DNA of 64,000 bases from Nemertoderma westbladi (GCA_032718475.1 JAUCBJ010006397.1:1-64000); one strand, 5' to 3'. Shown: positions 21,887 through 33,349, counted from the first letter of the stretch. The notes: generated from the letters alone by a model not told the origin. Program-made: numbers and translations.

Positions 21887-22330
21887 GTTAATAATTATTA
21901 TTCGATATTTTTATTATTGCCAAGAACTTACTATTAATTCAACCAAAATCGCGCCCTTGAACGTTTCGCATACAAAACTATTAATTATTTTCTACTTACA
22001 CCTAAACCGATTTTCAGTACCCAATGACTCAGTCCAGGCACATATTTTTAATATTATTTTATTAAATTGAACTATTTCCTTTTGATAATGATCACACTTT
22101 ATTAAATTAATATTATTGCATAATTATGCCAAGTACTTCACCAGTCGAAACTATGTAGTTACCATTGCAACTTCTTAAAAGTAGACTTATACGAATTGTA
22201 AGTTAATAAAGTTGGAGAAGATACAAAAATATTGTCAAGGACTGCCTGATATTAAGATTAACTAAATATCAGCGATAAAAGGAGCAAATCTAGTAGCGCA
22301 TCTTGTATATCGAGTTGAATTTAATTCCAG

Positions 22331-22568
22331 AAACTAGCCGCTTCAAGACAGCGTCTTCACGATATCCTAAGAGAAAGAATCCGTGTTCTAGAACTGACAA
22401 ACATAGCATCGGCGAGCGTCAACAACGATTACAGTATGGAGTTACACCCAGCCTCGTGGCGAGGGTTGGTGAAACGGACGACTAGTCAGAGATCGCTTAC
22501 CAGTAGGAGTCAGTATGACGGAAACATATTATCAGATTCCGCGCAAAACAGACAAACATCACGTGAAG
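22331..22568 (+). CDS. TEKTL1: TEKTL1, exon 3
   Basis: Acceptor TTCCAG, donor GTAAAG; enters in phase 0 and leaves in phase 1. It begins KLAASRQRLHDILRERIRVL, parallel to the [20 protein letters not shown] block of the mammalian protein, then a Ser/Arg-rich linker with HPASWRGL. The intron after it contains the 30-bp minisatellite. Confidence 0.82.
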
Positions 22569-22740
22569 GTAAAGATATTAATCAGTAATAATGTACTTCG
22601 CTCATCCCACCGACAAAATATTTATTGTCTGTTTCATTTCTCGGTATTCCTCCTTTCTATTACTTTCATGTCCATTACATTAATTTCCGTTCTATTACTT
22701 TACTTATCATTACTTTCCATTCCACTATCTTTACCATTAC

Positions 22741-23631
22741 TTTACTTTCCATTACTTACCATCCAATTACTCTCCATTCCATTACTTACCATCCAATTAC
22801 TCTCCATTCCATTACTTACCATCCAATTACTCTCCATTCCATTACTTACCATCCAATTACTCTCCATTCCATTACTTTCCATCCAATTACTCTCCATTCC
22901 ATTACTTTCCATCCAATTACTCTCCATTCCATTACTTTCCATCCAATTACTCTCCATTCCATTACTTTCCATCCAATTACTCTCCATTCCATTACTTTCC
23001 ATCCAATTATTCTCCATTCCATTACTTTCCATCCAATTACTCTCCATTCCATTACTTTCCATCCAATTACTCTCCATTCCATTACTTTCCATCCAATTAT
23101 TCTCCATTCCATTACTTTCCATCCAATTACTCTCCATTCCATTACTTTCCATCCAATTACTCTCCATTCCATTACTTTCCATCCAATTATTCTCCATTCC
23201 ATTACTTTCCATCCAATTACTCTCCATTCCATTACTTTCCATCCAATTATTCTCCATTCCATTACTTTCCATCCAATTACTCTCCATTCCATTACTTTCC
23301 ATCCAATTACTCTCCATTCCATTACTTTCCATCCAATTATTCTCCATTCCATTACTTTCCATCCAATTACTCTCCATTCCATTACTTTCCATCCAATTAC
23401 TCTCCATTCCATTACTTTCCATCCAATTACTCTCCATTCCATTACTTTCCATCCAATTACTCTCCATTCCATTACTTTCCATCCAATTACTCTCCATTCC
23501 ATTACTTTCCATCCAATTACTCTCCATTCCATTACTTTCCATCCAATTATTCTCCATTCCATTACTTTCCATCCAATTACTCTCCATTCCATTACTTTCC
23601 ATCCAATTACTCTCCATTCCATTACTTTCAA
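22741..23631. repeat. 30-bp minisatellite, about 30 copies, in TEKTL1 intron 3
   Basis: The unit reads ATTACTCTCCATTCC then ATTACTTTCCATCCA, two related 15-bp halves. ATTAC changes to ATTAT in scattered units (near 23010, 23100, 23190, 23250, 23340 and 23550). The first four units carry CTTACCATCC instead of CTTTCCATCC. Because 30 is divisible by three, both strands stay open in more than one frame; these frames (LLSIPLLSIQ-like, WMESNGMESN-like) are artefacts. Degenerate CCATT-rich DNA flanks it (22660-22740 and 23632-23800). Confidence 0.97.
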
Positions 23632-23831
23632 TTCCAGTTCCTTTCTTCCCCATTTCCATTACTTTCCATTGCATTACATGCCTTTCTATTACATCCCCTT
23701 CAAATCATTTACATTCCATTCCATTATTTTCCATTCCACTACTCTCCTTTCCATTCCATTAGGCCTACTGTCCATACCATTACTTTTCTTGCCATTACGG
23801 GCCTACTTTCCATTAAACTGCCTTTAAAATT

Positions 23832-24965
23832 TTTTACTTTTTTTACTTTAAAACTTTTACAATTACTGTATACATTCACAATCCTAACCATCATCCATAT
23901 CCTCCATCCACTTCTTCATCACATTCTCAGTTAAGATTTCAGTTACATAGCATTTATAACTGCATGCTCATTAAAACCTGTGGGTAATGATATCACTGAC
24001 TAAAATGGTAACATCCTACCGGGATCAAATGGTTAAGGTTATCCGTCGTCTATCGAGAAGATTACGAACGTATTAGATAATAATATACTGTAGCAGTTGT
24101 TACTATAGGAACAAACGGGTTTTCGCGTGTCATTAACTTTTCCTACCGTACAAGCGGATACCAAGCCAAACTGGCCCAATCTGGGAGTGCCCTCACCGGA
24201 CACACCGGACAATATACCATACGATAGGATGCTCAGGGGGGGGGGGGGGGGGAATAGTAACATATGATAAACACCGGTAGCAACCCGAAGGCTCCTCTCT
24301 CTTGGTTGTTACCTATAAGGCAGGGAGGACGCAACACTAACTCCCAAGGTTGCACACTCCAGTATTATCAGACCCTTTCTTTACTCTGCCAGCACAATCC
24401 TAGTTCCTATTGTACCAATGGGTATGGTAGAATGCCCGGGTGGGGGTGGTGATAAATTGTAACACCGGTGCCGGTACTGTATGATGCTGTGTTCTGTAGA
24501 ACATGCCGATAGCTTTCATGTGTTACTGTTTGTGCTTCATTAACTGTTTGCTGCGAGCCGAATGTTTAGAACTTCTTTCAGTCGGACATTCAATCGGTTA
24601 GATTTAAAATCTATATATAACTTTCGCGAGGTTCGGTTTTCTGGTATATAATTCATTCATACCCGACACCCGTAGAAGTTTAGGATTTGTAGAATTAATT
24701 TAGTTATCGACTCGGCGTGAAGTCTTAACTTCCGAGTTTGTAAGGTTTAGTGTCTCCCCATCATTTTGGGAGGTTATAATGTTGTTTCTGGACCCAACAA
24801 TGTTTATACAGGTAATATGTAATAAATGTTTCTACCTATTTGAAATAAACTAATTAATTAAAACAATATACTTCAATTAGTTATTAATAATTAATATCCA
24901 CCAGAATGTACCCACGAGAGAACGCCTGTAAGGTCCACTATATTTATAAAATTAACGATATTCAG
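23832..24965. other. Intronic spacer (TEKTL1 intron 3), no exon seen
   Basis: It contains a 17-nt G run (24236-24252) and, at about 24275-24362, a segment (CTCCTCTCTCTTGG, TTGTTACCTATAAGGCAGGG, ACTAAC) that recurs in diverged form at about 43297-43383. No splice-compatible frame was recognised. Confidence 0.5.
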
Positions 24966-25102
24966 GTGATATTTCTCGACAACAGCAGCTGATGAGGACC
25001 GGATGTTATTTGGGACGGACGATGAAAGGAGAGGAACGACCCACTACACCTCCTATAGACCCATTGGGACCCCTAACTCCAGAATGCGACCACGCAATCA
25101 AG
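24966..25102 (+). CDS. TEKTL1: TEKTL1, exon 4
   Basis: I chose the acceptor ATATTCAG (ends 24965) because it enters in phase 1 as exon 3 requires; nearby alternatives CAACAG and CAGCAG would need phase 0. It encodes REG-DISRQQQLMRTG and then RPTTPPIDPLGPLTPECDHA, the Pro-rich linker that parallels KTPPPDPVGTYNPAC in mammals. It ends IK before GTAACA, phase 0. Confidence 0.8.
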
Positions 25103-25214
25103 GTAACAACTGAATTTAATTTAACGATTTTTATGAATCTTTTTTAATACAATTAATTAATACCAAAGAATTTATGTTAATGATCAATAAATTGATGCAA
25201 TATGAATTATTATT

Positions 25215-25970
25215 ATCAATACACTATATGACCCGCAATACCCAATATAGTGTCATTTTCGCTTCTCTTTTCGCTTCTCGTGTCTTTTGCGAAATAGCAC
25301 GCTCCAAATCGCGCCCATTCTTAAAATTAGTCGTAATTTTTCATATAATTAGAAAGCTTACGTTTCAAGGATTTCAAATATGTAACAATATCTGAATTTC
25401 GTTGAGAAACAGCTGAGATATAGGCGTTCAAAGATTGCAAGGAGTATATTTATTCTATTTAATAAATACACAATGTTCTGGAACATTTTGTTTTAGTATG
25501 AATAGCTACACAAAAGATCTATTGGATAGGCATTCCGCTGTTGCCCACCTACTTATATGTTCCAGAATATTGTGTATTTATTAAATATAATAAATGGCTT
25601 GCAGCGAACAATCATTCTTGCAATATTTGAACGCATAATATATATCAGGTGTTTCTTAACAAAAACTGTTACATATTTGGAATCCTCGCAACGCAAACTT
25701 TCTATTGATATGAAAAAAATTACGACTAATGTGAAGAATACGGAGGGTGCGATTTCGAAATTTAAAACGCTTATAAAAAAAATTTAAAGGCAAAATCGAA
25801 CGAAAATTCCGTCTTCATGTTAACAACCACGATGACTTGAACTAATTGTTTCAAATTAAAAGCAATATGCTAAAGATTTGTAGCAAAACTTTCTTTTTTT
25901 TGGGGGGGGGGGGGGGGGGGGGGGGGGGTGTCATAAAAAATGACACTATATTACGGGTCATGGTGTATAA
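25215..25970. mobile_element. Foldback element, copy B (both ends present)
   Basis: The left end TACACTATATGACCCGCAAT ... ATAGTGTCATTTT is the inverse of the right end ATGACACTATATTACGGGTC followed by ATGGTGTATA. Inner arms (AAGGATTTCAAATATGTAAC / GTTACATATTTGGAATCC and ATTTATTCTATTTAATAAAT in both senses) are also inverted. The right arm alone carries a 27-nt G run (25902-25928) after GATTTGTAGCAAAACTTTC. About 755 bp; no ORF resembling a transposase. Confidence 0.88.
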
Positions 25971-26183
25971 TTTGAACACATTGGAATTGTTCGTTACCTA
26001 GGATTAGCACTACTCGTTCAATATTAAATAATAATAATATTTTACACAATAGTAACCATGATAGAAGCTCTGGAGTAAATATGCTACCGTATGATCACCC
26101 ATGTAACTTTGTATGCAATAATAATATCTACAATTATATGTCGCATATAATTAATTGACGATTCTCCAATATTTTCTTATATT

Positions 26184-27695
26184 TTACACATTTTCAATGT
26201 TCCAGCCGAGTTGCAATTTGCTGCGCAGTATTTCTTTAGTCTTGATATGTTTCTTGGCCGTCTCAACTTCATCTAGAACATTCTTTCCAGACAATGCCAC
26301 CACGTTGTCACTGGTTTCGTTAGCGTTGACAGCAACAGCTGACAACTCAGATGGCTTATACAGATGTTGGTTTTTCCCCCTACTAAAATTGTGAAACTTC
26401 ATTCTTAGTTCATCGTTAACAATGGCGCTGTTTTCTCTTGTCTTAACGTCTGGATATATTAATCTATCTGCGAGGATTCCGTCTGCGTCTACTGAATCCT
26501 CTCGAACTTGATCCGAACGAATATTATCCGAATCGGATTTAATGAGAACTGCGAGATTGGTGTTGGTATCGTGAGCAGTGTTTACAACCGCATTTGTCTT
26601 CATCTGCATTATCTTTTCGTTGAGAACATTCTGTAGTTCTTCCTGACATATCCCTGGCAGCATCACTCCATATTTCATACCCAAGTGTTTCGTAGCGCCC
26701 CCAGCGACCTGACACGATAACGGGGTAGTTTCCCGTTGGTAGACAACCGGCTCCAGCAACCCCGAACATGCCTGTCCACCATCGCTACGCTCTTCCATCA
26801 TCTTTATATGATTGACATTAATTTTCCCCTCCACACCGGCGACTCTGCAGACCCAAGTCTCATCCGATCGCCTGTCAATCACCTCAACAACTTCGCCGCC
26901 CCGGAAATTAAGATACCCGACACTTAGGTCTCCATAGAAACTGCACGCCGTGACGAATGTCGGCGTTTTATGACTTTCAACGAGCTTCACATTAGACTCT
27001 AGCTCCTGTCTGTTTTCCACGTAATCACTAGGGCTGGTGTCATTTTCTAGTCGGAAGGGCTTGTGTACTGTAATAGACCCATCGTCGATAATATCTATCT
27101 TTTTATTTGTTAACTCAGGATCATCATTGGCCACTCGGAACACTTTACTATCCAAACCGTCCTCCACCTTATCTAAATACACGGCCTGCACGAAGCCTTG
27201 TTTGACCCATCCGTACTCATCTTTGATTCTAGCTAACCACCAACCCATAACATTCTTCTCCATCACTTTGATTTGGTCCCCTTTCTTCACCTGTAGTTCC
27301 CAGATGTAGTTGGAGAGTTTGTAGTCCTCGGCTACCACGTAGGTTTCCTCCTGTCCGGCTTCGTAGCGGATAGTTAGCTCCTGGTACGGCGGTCCGCCGT
27401 TCTCGTACCGGTAACGACCTCCTACAGCCCCGTAACCGCCAACAGCGACCTTCTGGAAATCTCCGAATTTGTCTTTCTTCAGTATCTCCACCGTATCACC
27501 GAAACTTTTATCATCGTTATGAGTTTCAACAACAGTTTTATGTTGTTTAGTTGTTTCTAACTTCTCGTTTGCGTCATTGGTTGCAATAACCTTGGCTTTT
27601 TCGTCGTCCCTCACTATGAGACACGCTTTCTCGAATTCTATACTTGTTTGAGTTTCGATCCTTCTGCTATGCAACATGTTGTAAGTTTTCAGCAA
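26184..27695 (-). CDS. Two-SH3-domain protein, 503 aa, family not recognised
   Basis: An intracellular adaptor-like protein. SH3 domain 1 spans about residues 118-176: TYVVAEDYKLSNYIWELQVK, KGDQIKVME, then GWWLARIKDEYGWVKQGFV, with the Trp pair and the acidic loop typical of peptide-binding SH3 folds. A second, more divergent SH3-like segment spans about 246-300 (FVTACSFYGD, YLNFRGGEVVEVIDR, WVCRV, GKINVNHIKMM). No PX, kinase or GEF domain and no signal or membrane segment is visible; the C-terminal 190 residues have no recognised fold. It lies in one exon on the strand opposite TEKTL1, wholly inside its intron 4. The two tandem SH3s recall NADPH-oxidase organiser or TKS-like adaptors, but without a PX domain that is only a guess. 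Confidence 0.8.
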   Translation of the reverse strand: MLKTYNMLHSRRIETQTSIEFEKACLIVRDDEKAKVIATNDANEKLETTKQHKTVVETHNDDKSFGDTVEILKKDKFGDFQKVAVGGYGAVGGRYRYENGGPPYQELTIRYEAGQEETYVVAEDYKLSNYIWELQVKKGDQIKVMEKNVMGWWLARIKDEYGWVKQGFVQAVYLDKVEDGLDSKVFRVANDDPELTNKKIDIIDDGSITVHKPFRLENDTSPSDYVENRQELESNVKLVESHKTPTFVTACSFYGDLSVGYLNFRGGEVVEVIDRRSDETWVCRVAGVEGKINVNHIKMMEERSDGGQACSGLLEPVVYQRETTPLSCQVAGGATKHLGMKYGVMLPGICQEELQNVLNEKIMQMKTNAVVNTAHDTNTNLAVLIKSDSDNIRSDQVREDSVDADGILADRLIYPDVKTRENSAIVNDELRMKFHNFSRGKNQHLYKPSELSAVAVNANETSDNVVALSGKNVLDEVETAKKHIKTKEILRSKLQLGWNIENV

Positions 27696-28609
27696 GTAAA
27701 ATTATTTATTAACAAAACAAATTAACAATTGTTACAACCAAAAATTTATTCATAAATATATTTCCTACTTCAGTTTAAGCTTGTTCCTTTATTGTAGTTA
27801 ATAAGAGTTAATAAGTATCTCTTAAAATCGTTTCAATACGTTACGGCCAATAATATGGTTATTGTGTTAGTGAACAACATGTACGACATTTACTAGTTCA
27901 AGAGTTGAATGAATGTACAGATAGGGAATGAGGTCATTGTTCTTTCCAATTAAAATTAAGTGACAACAATCATCTGTTTGCTACGAATAGTCAATTAGTT
28001 TGTATATTGGCTTTGGCAAACGTGAACTGATTATGTTACTGGTTTAAACATCGCGTTGGATTAATATTAGTTTTTGAATGATTTCCTTGTAATTAAAAGT
28101 TATCTAACTTAACAACAAACACCCAATATTACTTATCTCTCTCTACCACGGTGTGAAAATTTGGAGTGCAGCACAGGGCCGAGTCTAGTAACACTGGAGT
28201 GAAGTGAGGTTAGTGTTGTATTTCTGAAAAGGAGAATGGTTTTATAACATTATAATTAGTTATATTGAGTGAAATACGACGTGAAATAAAGTAAACTCAA
28301 TGATGAGCTATATGGGGTACTATAAATCACGTCGTGAAATAAAGTAATAGTATTCTTTCAGTATTGTACCCTATTCTACGGTCACGCTGAGGTAGACCTA
28401 ACAGTAACTCATTCATAACACGATACAAACCGCACAAGATACGTAGGTCGTTACCGGTACCATACCGTGGACAGGGCCAGTGTCACTCACACTGTCGCTG
28501 CCCCGGCAAAATAAATACGAAATTTAATCCCCAAATGTTGAGTTTTGAAAACAGAAATGAAAACAGTTTGAAAATTACAGGAGGGACTTACGGTGGGCAC
28601 ACAGCCAGA

Positions 28610-29219
28610 GTGAAAGTAAGTGTGAGTAAGTAAGTGAGTGAAAGTAAAGTCGAAAGTGAGTAAGTGAGAAAGTGAGTAAGAAAGTGAGTAAAGTAAAGTA
28701 AAGTAAAGTAAAGTAAAGTAAAGTAAAGTAAAGTAAAGTAAAGTAAAGTAAAGTAAAGTAAAGTAAAGTAAAGTAAAGTAAAGTAAAGTAAAGTAAAGTA
28801 AAGTAAAGTAAAGTAAAGTAAAGTAAAGTAAAGTAAAGTAAAGTAAAGTAAAGTAAAGTAAAGTAAAGTAAAGTAAAGTAAAGTAAAGTAAAGTAAAGTA
28901 AAGTAAAGTAAAGTAAAGTAAAGTAAAGTAAAGTAAAGTAAAGTAAAGTAAAGTAAAGTAAAGTAAAGTAAAGTAAAGTAAAGTAAAGTAAAGTAAAGTA
29001 AAGTAAAGTAAAGTAAAGTAAAGTAAAGTAAAGTAAAGTAAAGTAAAGTAAAGTAAAGTAAAGTAAAGTAAAGTAAAGTAAAGTAAAGTAAAGTAAAGTA
29101 AAGTAAAGTAAAGTAAAGTAAAGTAAAGTAAAGTAAAGTAAAGTAAAGTAAAGTAAAGTAAAGTAAAGTAAAGTAAAGTAAAGTAAAGTAAAGTAAAGTA
29201 AAGTAAAGTAAAGTAAAGT
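28610..29219. repeat. Pentanucleotide (AAAGT)n microsatellite, about 106 pure copies
   Basis: From about 28687 to 29219 the AAAGT repeat runs without an interruption that I can see. The 75 bases before it are degenerate (GTAAGTGAGTGAAAGTAAAG-like), the likely seed. Open frames through it are artefacts. Confidence 0.98.
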
Positions 29220-29229
29220 CTCTCAGTTT

Positions 29230-29463
29230 ATAAATCGGATGGCAAGTGAGATTAGGATTAATAATATTACTGCACGTTGTAAATCTGGTTGCAGTCACGG
29301 GTTTACTTGTAATACGCCTACGCATTTCAGTAAATGTATTCGGTACGTCATATTTTATTGCACTTTGTAAGATCCTATAACCTGGAGTATTATACTCTTT
29401 AGATACACGGTATATACGGTGGAATGGTATCTCTAGATCAGTATTATTAAACACTTTTCCCAA
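29230..29463 (-). pseudogene. Possible LINE 3' coding fragment
   Basis: An open frame reading NTDLEIPFHRIYRVSKEYNT then GYRILQSAIKYDVPN lies just downstream, in minus orientation, of the reverse transcriptase fragments at 30.0-30.6 kb. Composition fits a retrotransposon C-terminal region, but no diagnostic motif is present. It is cut by the AAAGT array. Confidence 0.35.
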
Positions 29464-29781
29464 AAAGCTTTCCTACTTTTATAAACACGGTCTTTTACTG
29501 TTAACGTTCCTAATTCTAATAGACATAAATCAATCGGTATTTGTGAGCGGACGTTTAAAAGTATACGCACCATCCTACTGTACACTGACTCAACTGATGC
29601 AACATTATCAGATAACCAACTTTCTGAGCTGTACTATAAAATCTTAGACACAATTGCAGCTTCAAAAACTTGCCTCTTGAAAATGAACGGCATAGAGGAG
29701 TTTTTCCTAGAAAAAATACAAAACTTATTAAATATATGTTATAGTACATTATGATAATGATCTCCATAGCGAAAAATATCA

Positions 29782-29881
29782 ACCACCCCTATTGGGGCTC
29801 GAACCCGGTACCTAGGTTTCAAAATTCCGGTTATCATCAGCCGAGTGTGGGTCCTAAGACCACTGAGCTACCAGGGCGGTA
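29782..29881 (-). mobile_element. tRNA-like SINE head (A and B boxes)
   Basis: On the minus strand: a 7-bp acceptor-like stem ACCGCCC / GGGTGGT, A box TAGCTCAGTGG and B box GGGTTCGAGCCC. The total is about 100 nt with poor D and T stems, so it is a tRNA-derived SINE or degenerate tRNA pseudogene rather than a working tRNA. Confidence 0.65.
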
Positions 29882-30002
29882 GAAGATTTATTCGCTTTGG
29901 AATGGGCTCTCATATTTAGGCCCTTTTCAGTCACTCATAGGAAAGTACAACGTTATTCCCGTGCTCTGCCAGAAATGGCAACCATGCCTCAAATAATAAC
30001 TA

Positions 30003-30600
30003 TTATACAGTGTTGTAGAAACCACTGTAACCCCCTACCTTTACAGCATTATTCATCATATCAATTAAGTGATAAGAGCAAAATAGAAAAATTGAAGTGG
30101 GCGCCCCCTGGCGGATACCTATAGTACCAACTATACAAATCGATTTAAAGACACTAAAAGTTGACGAATAAAGTAATTTAATAGCCCTTAACATCACTTT
30201 ACCACACCCTAGGTTTTTGAAACGGTTCAACATACGGTCTCTAGGTCCAAATCATAGGCTTTCCTGAAATCAATGAACAGTACGTACAATTTTACTTTCC
30301 TATATACATCCAAATCCAATAATAAACGCAAAGATAAGATGTGCTCTATGCAACCCCGCCCCTTCTTACCCCAGGCTTGACATTTATTCGGCTGAAACCA
30401 CCGATTCGACCTGTCAGCTATCATTATATCAAATATCTTTGCACAAGTAGTCAACAGGCTTAATCCCCGGTAGTTCTCACATAAATTCCTATTACCACAG
30501 TTTTTATATATAGCGACCAATATACTTAGTAACCAAGATATCGGTAAACAACCTACTTGGAAAACTATATTAAACAAAGTGAGGAAATCAGTAACCAGAT
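30003..30600 (-). pseudogene. Broken LINE reverse transcriptase
   Basis: Two adjacent minus-strand frames make one RT domain. The upstream one has YKNCGNRNLCENYRGLSLL, KKGRGCIEHILSLRLL and LFIDFRKAYD; the downstream one has GIRQGAPTSIFLF. The join at about 30230 changes frame, and the YADD box region is missing or lost. This family differs from the intact element at 5.5 kb (RQGAPTS against LQGDTLAP). Confidence 0.85.
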
Positions 30601-32077
30601 CCTGGCTACGAACAAAATAACCCTGGCATACATGACATAAAAAACTGTCTATTTACATTTTCAAATTAATATTTTTATATAAAATAACGATTTTCAGTTG
30701 ACCATTTGCAACAGTTTTCTGTATCACACAAAAAATATTTAGCCCCACTTTTCACGGCAAAGTTTCCCAGAAAGTGAAACTTTATGTTGTCACTGGATTA
30801 AAAATTTCATCCGTGATATAATTTAAAAATTTTTTCTCACTAGAAAACTTTCCACTTCCCTCTGATATATCTTGCCGGACACCTCAATACCACCATTAAA
30901 CGACTGTTACTTCAAATTTTTAAGAATTATGGACATAAAACACGAAAAAAATATTTAAAATTTCCCATAGGTGACATAAATTTTTAGTCATTTTTTGCAT
31001 CCCGGAACGTTTCTCTCAATAACGGCCAATAATGTTTTGGGGCACTTTCTGGTTTCATATGCAGAAATTATCGCTCTTTCTAACCATCACTATGGCAAAT
31101 TCTCAAAGTTAATTTCAAAATTCAACAAATCTCAAAAATCACGAACGGGACATTATTGGTCAGGTTGGCATTGACCCGTTTTATTGTGGCATCACATGGC
31201 AATAATATTTAGTGAGTGTGAATAAGAAATAACTCTGTAAAGTACTTTGCGACAAGTTTTTATTCCAAATTATTACTATTCACGAAAAAAACCTTATACG
31301 GAACTTTTGTTGCAAAAAATGTATAAACTACACCGGTACAGTCTGCTTGTTAGTGTGGGGTGCAGTCTGTTACATACGTATATCCGTCACACCACCATGT
31401 TACATAGCAGACGCAGCAGCAACTTTTTAACGATTAAATGCTCGTTTATAAAGTTCAGTTTATAAGTCGACTTTGAACTGTTTGTATCTGTTGCCGTTCT
31501 AAGGTTTAGGGGGGGGGGCTATTGAAAACCACTGGCACCGCATTAATAAAGCATCTAGCTCCAAAGCTGACAGAAAATTTCGGCTTTCACTAACTTTTAG
31601 TTTATGACTGATCTGTGTTCAACCACATTATTTGGAGTAATTCAAACTGTCCAGCGATGTTTAACTTAATTCGTGAGTATTACAAGTTACACCAGGAGCT
31701 AAATGTATACTTCAATAACTGCGTTATTGTGCACCTAAAAATAATACTGCTTTAATTTTTCCTTCTTATTTGACTTCTGATAACCAAAAACTTATAGGCC
31801 TATTCTTTAAACAAGTGATTCCTTCTTAGAGGCTTCTGTTATGGTAAAATATAAGCAAAATCACTTTTCCGGAAAATCCCTTAAAGAAACACATTTCCGG
31901 AAACTCCCATCGTTATTCCAGATGAATAAATTCATAAATAATAAAATATTTATTAATTTTATGAACCCAATTGTCCTGTTATGTCAAATAAACTGAGTTA
32001 ATAAAATATAAGTTATATAATAATTAATACATTATTATTATAATTATGGTTGAACTGATACACCAACGGTTAATTAA

Positions 32078-33349
32078 TTAATATCTCGGGAAGTTCTCGT
32101 CTATCTGTGTAGACCAGGCGTCTAGCCCTCCCACAATGTCTTTAATAACCAACCCGGACTTCTGTATGTCCGGGTTTTCCTTTAATATTCGTACAGATCT
32201 CTGGGAGTCGTTACCCTGCTTACACACGATAAATACTTTCAGTTTGCAACTATCCGCTATCTGCTGTTTTATTTCACGACATTGCTCTAATAATTTATTG
32301 CAGTAACCATGGGAACGTTTAAGTTTGCTGTAGGGCAATGAAAACTGAAAGTTTTTATTCACCGGTAGTGAACATAATTCCAGCTCTACAGGTTCTCGTA
32401 CATCGACTAGCAGACAGGGGTCGCCACGATCCAGACATTCCTTGTATTCCGTCACGGAGATTCTCTCGCTTTTATCCAGCAGTTCGACCCTCCGACATTT
32501 ATCGTTAGGCCCCGCCCCGCAGAACTCCGTATAATCGATATCGTTGAGTCGCTGGATAGATGAATGAATTCCGCACACTGGGCAATCGAAGCGCCGTCCG
32601 CGCAACCGTACCGTACGGAAACCGAACCGCAACCCGTCCAACACCAGCAGCTTCCCCGCGTACAACGACGGCAACCCGGCCGCTAGTTTAATCCCTTCTA
32701 GGGCCTGGAGACAGCCGATAATCCCCGGTACCACGCCCACAACGCCCCCTTCCGAGCAGTTGGTCACGGTGTCCGGGTGAGGGGGCTCCGGGTACAGACA
32801 CCGGTAGCACGGCGATCCATCGTGGTTGTACACGGTCAGCTGACCTTCCCAACGCAAAGCGCTACCGGAAACCAACGGTTTACCCGTTAGAACGCAAGCG
32901 TCGCTCACTAGGTAACGTGTAGCTACGTTGTCGCTACAATCGAATATTACGTCGTATTTACCGACTAATTCTAAGGCGTTCTCGCGGTCTAGTTGTAAGT
33001 TATGTTTGTAATAATTAATTTCTGAGTTTAGTTTGTTCAGCGAGTTGACTGCCGAATCGACTTTCGGTGTTCCGATGTCTGACTCCCCGTGTAGGATCTG
33101 CCTGTGCAGGTTGCTGATGTCGACACAGTCACCGTCTACTAGGCCTATGTTACCGACACCGGCTGCCGCTAGGTACTGCAGACAGGGGCAGCCCAACCCG
33201 CCCCCCGCCCCGATGAGAAGGACTCGGGATTTAGCGAGTCGTAGCTGTCCGGTTACGCCAAGCTCCGGGAGGATTAACTGTCGACTGTAACGGCTGATAT
33301 CGTGGTTGTTTAGTAGACAACTGGTTTCTTCTTTGGAATAGGTCGCCAT
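32078..33349 (-). CDS. MOCS3: MOCS3/UBA4: E1-like adenylyltransferase and sulfurtransferase, 423 aa
   Basis: It activates the small-subunit sulfur carriers MOCS2A (molybdopterin synthesis) and URM1 (tRNA 2-thiolation): ATP-dependent adenylation of the carrier C-terminus, then sulfur transfer from its rhodanese domain, in the cytosol. The ThiF/MoeB domain has the nucleotide loop GAGGGLG (47-53), the DGD and SNLHRQ segments, and zinc cysteines 181/184 (CYRC) and 256/259 (CPVC). The presumed E1 cysteine is Cys198 (TVTNCSEGG). The C-terminal rhodanese domain (about 295-423) has the persulfide cysteine Cys376 in VCKQGNDSQ, as in the human enzyme. All catalytic residues are present. One exon, as in vertebrates, antisense inside TEKTL1 intron 4. 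GC content is well above the surroundings. Confidence 0.97.
   Translation of the reverse strand: MATYSKEETSCLLNNHDISRYSRQLILPELGVTGQLRLAKSRVLLIGAGGGLGCPCLQYLAAAGVGNIGLVDGDCVDISNLHRQILHGESDIGTPKVDSAVNSLNKLNSEINYYKHNLQLDRENALELVGKYDVIFDCSDNVATRYLVSDACVLTGKPLVSGSALRWEGQLTVYNHDGSPCYRCLYPEPPHPDTVTNCSEGGVVGVVPGIIGCLQALEGIKLAAGLPSLYAGKLLVLDGLRFGFRTVRLRGRRFDCPVCGIHSSIQRLNDIDYTEFCGAGPNDKCRRVELLDKSERISVTEYKECLDRGDPCLLVDVREPVELELCSLPVNKNFQFSLPYSKLKRSHGYCNKLLEQCREIKQQIADSCKLKVFIVCKQGNDSQRSVRILKENPDIQKSGLVIKDIVGGLDAWSTQIDENFPRY

Noticed and set aside
22515-23827. Long open frames of 260-415 residues on both strands (LLSIPLLSIQ and WMESNGMESN repeats)
   Set aside because: They are products of a 30-bp tandem repeat whose length is divisible by three; they lie in an intron and have no non-repeat protein domain.
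28588-29463. 291-residue frame rich in TLLYF repeats
   Set aside because: It runs through the AAAGT microsatellite; only its N-terminal part could be retroelement remnant.
29782-29881. Functional tRNA gene
   Set aside because: A and B boxes and an acceptor-like stem are present, but at 100 nt it has no proper D and T stems; a SINE head is more likely. The same applies to 57074-57147 and 43640-43735.
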